Source of the DNA: Arenicellales bacterium | GTDB taxonomy: Bacteria; Pseudomonadota; Gammaproteobacteria; BMS3Bbin11 | Direction: 5' to 3' | NCBI GenBank assembly: GCA_029287965.1 | Contig: JARFQC010000077.1 | Location: 1-19,083 of the forward strand | Length of the DNA stretch: 19,083 nucleotides | Part shown: piece by piece, positions 6,203 to 13,648 of the stretch | Layout: the number at the start of each line of letters is the position of its first letter | Position numbering within the stretch: the first letter of the stretch is position 1 | Program-made: the position numbers and the translations under genes | Notes under the pieces: model-generated | Seen by the model: the letters and a program-made list of their open reading frames with translations, nothing else | Databases searched by the model: none | What the model was told of the DNA's origin: nothing

Positions 6203-7483
6203 CTAGTAGAGACGGTGTGCGATCTGTCCGCCGGGCTGGATGCCTCTGGATTCCATGCGTCGGGCGATATCCGTAATCGTGCGATGAATCTTGCCCAGGC
6301 CTTCCTCGTTGAGCGGCTTTCTTTCCTGGTCAACCAGTATGCCATTCAGACGCTTGGCCAGCAGCGCAATGTTCTCGATCATCTCGGAATAAACATCGGC
6401 CGGCTTGTGTATCGTCGGAACCTGCATGAACAGACTCAAACCACTGGTATTTTCTGCACTGTCATCCAGCGGCAGATTGCCCGGCTTGTACATGTTGGCA
6501 AGACTGTAAAGCACTTCAGTGTGGCCTTCGGAGTCCACGTGTATCTTCTGATAGATCTGGTCGATGCTATAGACCAGCCCCAGCTTTTCGGCTTCACGGT
6601 GGATGGCACGCATGCTGAAGCCACGCTCGCTGCGCGCAATAAGGTTGAATATCACCAGCAAATCGGTCGCTGCACAAAATTTGTCCAGGTCCCTTGCATA
6701 AGCCAGCGCTTCATCATGGTCAAGAGAGAACAGGATCGGCCGTTCCAGTTCTTCCGCCACGGCGAGGCTCATCTGTGAGAAGCGGTGCAGTTCGGTATCG
6801 CTGATCGAGCCTTCGGCATCTGCCATCTGTATTGCCAGGCAAATGTCGCGATATTCGCCTGACTCGGGTTCCTGCTCCAGGTCACACCACAGACCATTGG
6901 TGATATTGAAACCGTAGATATAGCTCGGTTTTTCCATGTGGTATTCATGCTGGCGGTAAACACCCAGCGCCTGGTCGCGCCGTATGGGTTCTGAACCGCG
7001 GATCAGTGCGACGTAATCGATTGCCTTTTCAGGACGGTGATCCCGTCTTGGCGGCTTTGCCTGCAGGTCAAGATCAAGTGTTTCCCCGTCATCAGCATCG
7101 GCCGTTTCCATGGGGGTAAGCACGGGTATCTCTTTCTCGGGGGCGCTTTGCGGCTCGTCCAGCGTTTCAATCTGTTCTGTCAGGTTATGCGCGTCGCCTG
7201 CGCTGAGGGCGATATCCACGTCCTCGTTGACGGGTATCTTGACGTTTTCATTGTCGAAGGCAGGATCAGGTTCGACGGACAGATCCATGTCTGCACGCGA
7301 AGCCGAGGCGCCGGGTGCGAACAGGGGGTCCACATCGTCACCTTTGGGATCAAGCAGAAATTCGTCCCTGCCGGAACGCCCTTTCAAGCTATACGGCTTG
7401 CTGTGTGCCTTGCGATAGGTGATGACCGCTATGACGACAACGATGATGAGTCCGATTACGAATAATGCGCTGCGTAGTTCCAT
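6203..7483 (-). CDS. zipA: Cell division protein ZipA, with an extra domain
   Basis: ZipA anchors the FtsZ ring to the inner membrane. Residues 5-23 form a single N-terminal membrane segment (SALFVIGLIIVVVIAVITY) followed by a basic stretch, giving the N-out/C-in topology of the family. Residues about 40-150 are an acidic, low-complexity linker. Residues about 273-412 match the FtsZ-binding C-domain: GFSMRAIHREAEKLGLVY, VLYSLANMYKPGNLPLD, GLSLFMQVPT and a closing helix with LDQ-like residues (GILVDQERKPL). The protein has 426 residues against about 328 in E. coli. The excess is a folded-looking region (about 153-272, DYVALIRGSEPI through ARDLDKFC) that I recall in betaproteobacterial ZipA-C proteins and that may be a diverged duplicate. 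It lies 6 bp after smc and 5 bp before ligA, within one operon. Confidence 0.93.
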   Translation of the reverse strand: MELRSALFVIGLIIVVVIAVITYRKAHSKPYSLKGRSGRDEFLLDPKGDDVDPLFAPGASASRADMDLSVEPDPAFDNENVKIPVNEDVDIALSAGDAHNLTEQIETLDEPQSAPEKEIPVLTPMETADADDGETLDLDLQAKPPRRDHRPEKAIDYVALIRGSEPIRRDQALGVYRQHEYHMEKPSYIYGFNITNGLWCDLEQEPESGEYRDICLAIQMADAEGSISDTELHRFSQMSLAVAEELERPILFSLDHDEALAYARDLDKFCAATDLLVIFNLIARSERGFSMRAIHREAEKLGLVYSIDQIYQKIHVDSEGHTEVLYSLANMYKPGNLPLDDSAENTSGLSLFMQVPTIHKPADVYSEMIENIALLAKRLNGILVDQERKPLNEEGLGKIHRTITDIARRMESRGIQPGGQIAHRLY

Positions 7484-7489
7484 AATGCT

Positions 7490-10400
7490 TCAGGATGCCA
7501 TTTTCTCTGCTTCTTTCAGGTTAACGCTGACCAGGCGTGAGACGCCCGGTTCCGCCATGGTGACACCCAGCAGTGTGTGGGCAGATTCCATGGTTACCTT
7601 GTTGTGCGTGATGTAGATAAGCTGGGTGTGATCAGCCATTGACTTCAAGGTTTCGCAATAGCGCGACACATTCGCCTCGTCCAGCGGTGCATCGACCTCG
7701 TCAAGGAGGCAGAAAGGAGCGGGGTTGAGTTCAAAGATTGCGAACAGCATGGCAACAGCCGTCAGCGCTTTTTCGCCGCCTGACAGCAGGTTGATGGTGC
7801 TGTTGCGTTTACCGGGTGGTCTTGCCATCACGGCTACACCGGCATCGAGCAGGTCTTCACCGGTCAGCTCGAGATAGGCGTGACCACCGCCGAACAGTTT
7901 CGGGAAGAAGCGCTGGAAGCCGTCATTGATCTGGTCGAAGGTCTCCTTGAACCGGGTGCGTGTTTCCCGGTCGATTTTACCCATCACACCTTCAAGTGTC
8001 GCCAGTGCTTCGGACAGGTCCGCATGCTGCTTGTCGAGATAGCCCTTGCGTTCGGACTGTTCCTCGTACTCCTCGATAGCCATCAGGTTGACTGCACCCA
8101 GGCGGGTAATGCGGCGAGTGATCGTTTCCAGCTGCTCGGTCCAGGCCGCCTCGTCCGCTTCTTCGGACATGCTCGCCAGCACTTCCTGAACGTTCATCTC
8201 CAGCTCGGCAAGTTGTTCCTCGAGCGTCTGGCGGCGTACGAACTGCTCCTGGCGCTTCATTTTTTCCTGTTCCATGGATTCACGCAGTGCCTGGCAATCG
8301 GATTCTTCGCTGTGGCGTTTGCGTTCCAGTTCGCGTTGTCGGCTTTCGAGTTCCACGACCTGCTCGCGGCGCTGCTTGAGCAGACCTTCTTCCTCCAGCC
8401 TGCGCGCCAGCAGGCGGTCCAGTTCTGCCTGCATATCCTGTTCCGGGGTATGGCTGGACTGCAGGCTTTGCTCCAGGTCTTTTTCCCGGCTGCGCAGCAT
8501 ATCCAGCTGCTGACGGGTGCGCTGCATGGAGTCCTGCAGGGAACGTATCGTCACCTCCCACTCCTGGCGCTGCAACTGCAAGTGGTGCAAGGCCGTATCA
8601 GATTCGCGTGCGGCGCTGCGTGACTCATCCAGTGCCTGCTGGACCTTGTTGCGTTGTTCCAGCAGGCTGTTGCGCTGAGCCTCGATATCTTCTGCCTGCT
8701 TGCTGGCTGCTGCCAGCCTGTCGTCCGATGAAGTCAGTTCCGCCTGATCGAGAACGACCTGGTCATCGATTTCGGTCAGTTCGCGTTCGATCTGCGCCTT
8801 TCGGTTACGCATCTGATCGAGTTCGGCTTCCAGGCGATGCAGGCGTGCATTGTCTTCGTTAGCCTGTGTCGTTTCACGGCGGTGGCGCTCGCGGATCTCG
8901 CTACGCTGCCTGTCGCGCTCAGTCAGCTTTTCCTGCATGACACTGTGCCTGGCTGCCTGAGCGTCAATCTGCTCTTTTGCCGTTTCCAGCTGTGCTGACA
9001 GATTATCGATCTCGGTCTGGCGGGACATGACACCGGTTTCCTCGTCCCGGCTACCTGACAGAGATATCCAGTCCTGGCCGACCAGATCACCATCGCGTGT
9101 AACGCTTACCGCGTGCAACGGCAGCGCATCGCGCGCAGCAATGGCCGCTGCTATATCTTCGGCTATATAGACGGAAACAAGGCGTGCATTGAGGTTTACA
9201 TCCGTGGTCCGGATGCGGGAGGCGAGCATGTTCTCGGTCGTCTCACCACCACCCTTGCCGGCCTCGAAGAAACTGGCACCCCTGCCCTGCAGCGCATCCA
9301 GCTGCTCGACCGGCAACGCCCGGCCTGCCAGGCAGACACCGGTCAGCTCGCTACCGAGAACACGGTCGACGGCGGTTTCCCAGCCTTTCTCAACCTGGAT
9401 ACTGTCGGCCAGGCCGGCCAGGTCCTGCATGCCCAGTTGCCCCAGCCATTCATGCATCTGCTGATCGTTTCTGCCCAGGGCAGCGTCCTGCAGCTCGCGC
9501 AGGGTTTCCAGCCTTGCGGTGACGGACTGGCGTTGAACGCGGGCGCTGTTCAGTTCAGTGCCGGTCTGCTCGATGTCGCGGCGCAACTGCTGTATTTCTC
9601 CATCCAGCCGCTCTATCTGCTCATTCAGATCCCGGGCGACCGCCAATCTCTTTTCGAGATCTTCACGCAGGCCGTCAGTACTGCTCTCGCTGATCCGCGT
9701 GTGCAGACTTTCGTCTTCACCGGCCAGGCGCTGGCGGCGCGTTTGCAGGCGCTGCAGGTGATCATTAATCTGCTTGATACGCGCACTCTGGACTTCACGC
9801 TCCCTGGCAGGATGAGCGGCAACACTTGAGAAATCATCCCAGCGCTGCTGCCAGTCGTGCATGTCGGCTTCTGCCTTCGCGAGCGAACCGGCGAGCTGCT
9901 CATTCCTGGCAGCCAGTACTTCGAGTTCTGCCGTGCCTTCGTTGAGCTGGGTAATCAGCCCGGCCTCCTTGCCGCTGTCCGCTTCATAACCCGCACGTGC
10001 AGCACTAAGCGCCGCATCGAGCTGTTCCTTCTCGCGCATTTTTTCCTGGTGCGAATCACGCGCATGCTGTATCGACTGCTCTACGCGGCTGACTTCAGCA
10101 CCGGTCTGGTAGTACTGCCCCTGTGCCTGGTTGAAGGTCTCGTTCGCATCGTGCTGCTGCTGGCGGGTTTTTTCTATATCGGCTTCCGTCTCGCGCTGCA
10201 TTGCCAGTTGAGCTTCCAGCGAGGTCTGACGATTCTCGAGTTCCGTTTCTTCCCTGCTGATTCTGTCGGTCAGCCCCTGCCATCTCAGTGCCAGCACCTC
10301 GGACTGCAGGCGGCGCTCTTCGGATTTGTATTCCTTGTAGCGACGCGCGGCGCTGGCCTGCCGCTTCAGGCGTGCCAGCTGGCTTTCCAGTTCGGAACGG

Positions 10401-10993
10401 ATATCCTCCACACGCGACAGGTTCTCGCGCGTATGGCGAATACGATTTTCGGTCTCGCGGCGCCGTTCCTTGTAGCGTGATATTCCGGCTGCCTCCTCGA
10501 CAAATACACGCAGTTCATCCGGCTTGGATTCAATGATCCGGGTCACCATGCCCTGTTCGATTATTGAGTAGGCACGAGGACCGAGGCCGGTTCCCAGGAA
10601 GACATCGACAATGTCTTTCTTGCGGCACTTGGTACGGTTGAGGAAATAGTCGGAACGGCCATCGCGGGTCACCTCTCGGCGAATGGCGATTTCAGAATAC
10701 TTGGCGTAGTTGCCCGGTGCTTTCTGGCCTACCGTGTTGTCGAAAATCAGTTCTACGAATGCCTTGCCCACTGGCTTACGCGACTGGGAACCGCTGAATA
10801 TGACATCTTCCATACTCTGTCCGCGCAGCATCTTGGCGGACGATTCACCCATTACCCAGCGAACCGCATCGATGACATTGGACTTGCCACAGCCGTTTGG
10901 CCCGACGATGCCGGTCAACTGGTGAGGGAACTCAACCTGGGTGGGGTCCACGAACGATTTAAAGCCGGCCAGTTTTATTTTCTTCAGTCGCAT
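7490..10993 (-). CDS. smc: Chromosome segregation ATPase SMC
   Basis: SMC is the condensin ATPase that organises and resolves sister chromosomes with ScpA and ScpB (not in this window). The 1167 residues show the full architecture: N-terminal head with Walker A GPNGCGKS (31-38); a long coiled coil rich in Glu, Gln, Arg and Leu (about 170-505); a hinge (about 515-665, including VDRVLGSELTGVCLAG); a returning coiled coil; and the C-terminal head with signature LSGGEKALTA (from 1070) and Walker B FCLLDEVDAPLD (from 1094). The start MRLKKIKLAGFKSFVDPT is the family consensus. The gene heads the smc-zipA-ligA operon and is divergent from queF across 61 bp. No Shine-Dalgarno is evident (CACACTCACGA before the ATG) and I found no confident promoter in that gap. 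Several plus-strand open frames inside it are shadows. Confidence 0.98.
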   Translation of the reverse strand: MRLKKIKLAGFKSFVDPTQVEFPHQLTGIVGPNGCGKSNVIDAVRWVMGESSAKMLRGQSMEDVIFSGSQSRKPVGKAFVELIFDNTVGQKAPGNYAKYSEIAIRREVTRDGRSDYFLNRTKCRKKDIVDVFLGTGLGPRAYSIIEQGMVTRIIESKPDELRVFVEEAAGISRYKERRRETENRIRHTRENLSRVEDIRSELESQLARLKRQASAARRYKEYKSEERRLQSEVLALRWQGLTDRISREETELENRQTSLEAQLAMQRETEADIEKTRQQQHDANETFNQAQGQYYQTGAEVSRVEQSIQHARDSHQEKMREKEQLDAALSAARAGYEADSGKEAGLITQLNEGTAELEVLAARNEQLAGSLAKAEADMHDWQQRWDDFSSVAAHPAREREVQSARIKQINDHLQRLQTRRQRLAGEDESLHTRISESSTDGLREDLEKRLAVARDLNEQIERLDGEIQQLRRDIEQTGTELNSARVQRQSVTARLETLRELQDAALGRNDQQMHEWLGQLGMQDLAGLADSIQVEKGWETAVDRVLGSELTGVCLAGRALPVEQLDALQGRGASFFEAGKGGGETTENMLASRIRTTDVNLNARLVSVYIAEDIAAAIAARDALPLHAVSVTRDGDLVGQDWISLSGSRDEETGVMSRQTEIDNLSAQLETAKEQIDAQAARHSVMQEKLTERDRQRSEIRERHRRETTQANEDNARLHRLEAELDQMRNRKAQIERELTEIDDQVVLDQAELTSSDDRLAAASKQAEDIEAQRNSLLEQRNKVQQALDESRSAARESDTALHHLQLQRQEWEVTIRSLQDSMQRTRQQLDMLRSREKDLEQSLQSSHTPEQDMQAELDRLLARRLEEEGLLKQRREQVVELESRQRELERKRHSEESDCQALRESMEQEKMKRQEQFVRRQTLEEQLAELEMNVQEVLASMSEEADEAAWTEQLETITRRITRLGAVNLMAIEEYEEQSERKGYLDKQHADLSEALATLEGVMGKIDRETRTRFKETFDQINDGFQRFFPKLFGGGHAYLELTGEDLLDAGVAVMARPPGKRNSTINLLSGGEKALTAVAMLFAIFELNPAPFCLLDEVDAPLDEANVSRYCETLKSMADHTQLIYITHNKVTMESAHTLLGVTMAEPGVSRLVSVNLKEAEKMAS

Positions 10994-11018
10994 TCGTGAG
11001 TGTGGCCGCTTATTCGGC

Positions 11019-11044
11019 TAGAATCCCTGCGCAAATTACTTGCG
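11019..11044 (+). promoter_or_regulatory. queF upstream site: -10-like box and inverted repeat
   Basis: TAGAAT (11019-11024) resembles a -10 box, although the hexamer 17 bp upstream (GTGAGT) is a poor -35. An inverted repeat, CGCAA-attac-TTGCG (11030-11044), follows and would fall at the predicted transcript start, 10 bp before the queF ATG. It could be an operator or a small 5' hairpin. It does not have the layout of a preQ1 riboswitch. Confidence 0.25.
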
Positions 11045-11054
11045 GATTAATACT

Positions 11055-11453
11055 ATGTCTAACAGCCCGAGCAAAGATCTCGAAACCTTCGATAATCCCT
11101 ATTCCGGACGGGACTACACGATCAGCATACGCATGCCGGAATTCACGTGCCTGTGCCCGAAAACGGGCCAGCCGGATTTTGCCACGCTGTACCTGGACTA
11201 TATTGCGGATCAACAATGTGTCGAACTCAAATCACTGAAACTCTATATCTGGTCTTATCGTAACGAAGGAGCCTTTCACGAAGCCGTCACCAACCACATC
11301 CTCGATGACCTGGTGAAAGCGACATCTCCCCGCTACATGCGTCTTTGTGCCAGATTTTATGTGCGTGGGGGGATCTACACGACGGTCACAGCGCAGTATT
11401 CTAAACCAGACTGGCAAGGAACCATACCCTCAGAACCCGATTTCAGTGAGTGA
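11055..11453 (+). CDS. queF: NADPH-dependent 7-cyano-7-deazaguanine reductase (short type)
   Basis: QueF reduces the nitrile of preQ0 to preQ1, an amine, with NADPH during queuosine synthesis for tRNA modification. The protein has 132 residues, the short unimodular (Bacillus YkvM-like) form, not the longer two-domain E. coli form. The active-site stretch LCPKTGQPDFATLYLDY contains the nitrile-attacking C34 and the acid D41. ELKSLKLYIWSYRNEGAFHE matches the QueF motif that binds NADPH and substrate, and RYMRLCARFYVRGGI completes the fold. The ATG at 11055 was chosen over an in-frame TTG at 11040, which would add only five residues and lies in the upstream hairpin. Its 3' end overlaps the next gene by 8 bp, so the two are probably translated together. 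No other queuosine genes are in the window. Confidence 0.95.
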   Translation: MSNSPSKDLETFDNPYSGRDYTISIRMPEFTCLCPKTGQPDFATLYLDYIADQQCVELKSLKLYIWSYRNEGAFHEAVTNHILDDLVKATSPRYMRLCARFYVRGGIYTTVTAQYSKPDWQGTIPSEPDFSE

Positions 11454-12732
11454 GGTAAATCCCACTTACATCGGCATCGATGCAGGTACTTCCGGTGTCC
11501 GTAGCATCCTGATTTCTGCGTCCGGCGAGGCCCTTGCAGAAGCCCGTACTTCCCTGCCCGCAACGCGCAGTGATAATGGCATACAGACACAGGACCCGGA
11601 AGACTGGTGGCATGCCGTCAGGACCTGCCTGAAGGCACTTGACGAACAACACGGCCTGTCTGACGTTGCAGGCCTGTGTGTAGACGGTACGTCCGGTACG
11701 ACCCTGCTCACCGATGCAGAAAACCGGCCGCTGGGACCGGCCCTGATGTACTCAGACAACCGTCCGGTAACAGCGGGTGAAGCCCTATGCAAAAGCGTAC
11801 CCGCAGCCGCAGATTATTGTGGCCCCGGCAGTGCCCTGCTCAAGGCTGTCTGGTTGCGTGACCATTACGCGGGTGGTCGGGACTACTACATACAGCAGCA
11901 GGCCGACTGGATACTTGCACGCCTGCGCGGCAGCCCCGGGATCAGCGACTGGAACAATGCCCTCAAGCTGGGCTATGACGTTGTAGCACTGTGCTGGCCT
12001 GACTGGATGACGGAGCTGAACTGGCCTGCCGGCGCCCTGCCGCAGGTTCTCCAGCCCGGTGCGCCGGCCGGTCTCGTTGCTGCAGCTGTCTGCAGCGAAA
12101 CCGGCCTTCCGGCCAGCGTTCAGCTGCATGCCGGTACGACTGACGGTGTTGCCGCTTTCCTGGCCAGCGGCGCCAGACGCCCCGGAGACGCCGTTACCTC
12201 ACTCGGCTCTACACTCATTGTTAAATTATGCAGCAGCAGCCAGGTCGATTCGCGCCCGCATGGTGTCTACAGTCACAGGCTGGACGCCAAGCGCTGGCTG
12301 GCTGGCGGTGCATCCAATACCGGTGGAGCGGTACTGAAACAGTATTTCAGCCCGGAGGACCTGGTTTCGCTCTCGGCGGCCATGCAGGCAGACACCGACA
12401 CGGGCCTGAACTACTACCCCCTGCCATCGGCCGGTGAACGCTTCCCGGTAAACGATCCGTCAATGCAGCCAAAGCTGTCTCCCGCCGTGGAGGATCCTGT
12501 AATGTTCCTGCAGGGTCTGTTCGAGGGCATCGCGCGCATTGAGAAAACCGGTTACGACCTGCTCGAGACACTCGGTGCGGATCGGGTGTCATCAATATGC
12601 AGTGCCGGCGGAGGAGCAGCCAACCGCACCTGGACAGCCATCAGGGAACGGATCGTCGGCCGCCCCATGCAAGCCGGGCTGCATGAAGAGGCCGCCTATG
12701 GCACGGCGCGACTGGCAGCAGGCCTGATCTGA
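11446..12732 (+). CDS. FGGY-family sugar kinase, D-ribulokinase-like
   Basis: This 428-residue ATP-dependent sugar kinase has the FGGY/actin-like fold. Features: the N-terminal phosphate loop GIDAGTSGVRS (from residue 10); LCVDGTSGTTLL; YSDNRP; QQQADWIL; ISDWNNALKLGYD; the catalytic Asp in GTTDGVAAFLASGA (about D233); AVTSLGSTLIVKL; GVYSHRL; GGASNTGGAVLKQ; and the C-terminal nucleotide site SAGGGAANRTW and EAAYGTA. These details, and a length near 430 rather than the 480-500 of xylulokinases, fit the plant/cyanobacterial group characterised as D-ribulose kinases (product ribulose 5-phosphate). The start is probably GTG at 11446, inside the end of queF, because residues upstream of it in this frame are queF shadow and the fold begins seven residues later. 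No pentose uptake or dehydrogenase genes are adjacent, so the substrate is inferred. Confidence 0.85.
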   Translation: MSEVNPTYIGIDAGTSGVRSILISASGEALAEARTSLPATRSDNGIQTQDPEDWWHAVRTCLKALDEQHGLSDVAGLCVDGTSGTTLLTDAENRPLGPALMYSDNRPVTAGEALCKSVPAAADYCGPGSALLKAVWLRDHYAGGRDYYIQQQADWILARLRGSPGISDWNNALKLGYDVVALCWPDWMTELNWPAGALPQVLQPGAPAGLVAAAVCSETGLPASVQLHAGTTDGVAAFLASGARRPGDAVTSLGSTLIVKLCSSSQVDSRPHGVYSHRLDAKRWLAGGASNTGGAVLKQYFSPEDLVSLSAAMQADTDTGLNYYPLPSAGERFPVNDPSMQPKLSPAVEDPVMFLQGLFEGIARIEKTGYDLLETLGADRVSSICSAGGGAANRTWTAIRERIVGRPMQAGLHEEAAYGTARLAAGLI

Positions 12733-12910
12733 ATGCACGGATTGCCACGCCCTGTGACAGCTGCGGAATATTGAACCGAAGACTGCACTATTCATTCCAG
12801 CGCCTGACGTATTCCAGTTGCGTGTAAAATCGAACCACCGGAAATCACTTCGACAACCGGAGTATCCGGCATAACAAGCAAATCTGACATCTACCGACTA
12901 CGGCACAATT
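12733..12910 (+). other. Gap between the kinase and cysZ
   Basis: No gene is visible in these 178 bp. TAAAAT at 12825-12830 is a possible -10 box for cysZ, with CTGACG (12804-12809) at a short 15-bp spacing. A small inverted repeat, CCGGA-gta-TCCGG, lies at 12857-12869 between that box and the cysZ start. I see no convincing terminator for the queF-kinase pair. Confidence 0.25.
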
Positions 12911-13648
12911 ATGAAAGGCAATCTCGCACGCGGTGCAGGCTATTTTATCCAGGGACTCGGACTGATATGGAAACCGGGCATCCGTTCACTCACGCTGTGG
13001 CCCATCCTGGTGACCCTGCTTGTCTTCGCAGGCCTGATCTGGGCAGGTGCCAGCTACTTCGACACCCTGCTCAACCAGTTCCTGCCCGGTGGTGACAGCT
13101 GGTGGGCAGAAGGCCTGCGCTACATACTCTGGCCCTTGTTTGCCCTCGCCCTGCTGCTGGTCTGGTACTTCTCCTTCACCATCATCGCCAACCTGATAGG
13201 CTCTCCGTTCAACGGCTTCCTGGCAGAAAAGGTCGAACAGCATCTGCGCGGTGAAAAGATCGAGGATGTCTCGGCCGCCTCGTTCCTGCGGGAGATCATC
13301 CCGTCACTGCTGAATGAAGTCGTCAAGATAAGCTATTTCCTGCTGCTTGCCGTTCCGCTGTTGATCCTGTTCATGATTCCCGTCATCAATCTTGCCGCGC
13401 CCTTTCTCTGGGGCCTGTTCATGGTCTGGATGCTGGCGCTGGAATACACGGAATACCCGATGGACAACCACGGACTGCGCTTCAAGCAAGTGCGTACCGT
13501 GGTGCGAACGCGACGCCTGTCCGCCCTGGGCTTTGGCGGCATGGTCACATTGTGCATGCTGGTACCGGGACTTAACCTGCTTGTGATGCCGGCAGCGGTG
13601 GCCGGCGCTACGGTCTTCTGGGTGCGTGAACTGGAAGGCTCAGCCTGA
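12911..13648 (+). CDS. cysZ: CysZ-type sulfate permease
   Basis: This 245-residue inner-membrane protein of the CysZ/EI24 family takes up sulfate for cysteine synthesis. Comparison with E. coli CysZ (from memory) shows the family landmarks in order: GAGYFIQGLGLIWKPGIRSL at the N-terminus; a first membrane span (about 28-46); YILWPLFALALLLVWYF; IIANLIGSPFNGFLAEKVE (E. coli [20 protein letters not shown]); a hydrophobic pair around 137-182; ALEYTEYPMDNHGLRF with the conserved Y.DNH; RTVVRTRRLSALGFGG; and LVPGLNLLVMPAAVAGAT. No cysteine-pathway genes adjoin it. No strong ribosome-binding site is seen before the ATG. The last 9 bp overlap the stop end of the convergent RND permease gene, so the two mRNAs must be complementary at their 3' ends. 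Confidence 0.93.
   Translation: MKGNLARGAGYFIQGLGLIWKPGIRSLTLWPILVTLLVFAGLIWAGASYFDTLLNQFLPGGDSWWAEGLRYILWPLFALALLLVWYFSFTIIANLIGSPFNGFLAEKVEQHLRGEKIEDVSAASFLREIIPSLLNEVVKISYFLLLAVPLLILFMIPVINLAAPFLWGLFMVWMLALEYTEYPMDNHGLRFKQVRTVVRTRRLSALGFGGMVTLCMLVPGLNLLVMPAAVAGATVFWVRELEGSA

Noticed and set aside
4971..6206. A 411-codon open frame on the plus strand
   Set aside because: It lies entirely opposite ligA, whose domains and catalytic residues are complete; the antisense translation has no recognisable domain.
5933..6778. A 281-codon plus-strand open frame spanning the ligA-zipA junction
   Set aside because: It is antisense to two well-supported genes and shows no domain or plausible start context.
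7880..10480. Several long plus-strand open frames (for example 7880-8623, 9113-9829, 9857-10480)
   Set aside because: They are antisense to the smc coiled coil; repeated Glu/Gln/Arg/Leu codons leave the opposite strand open by composition.
11040..11054. Upstream TTG as the queF start
   Set aside because: It adds only five non-conserved residues and lies inside an inverted repeat; the ATG at 11055 is preferable.
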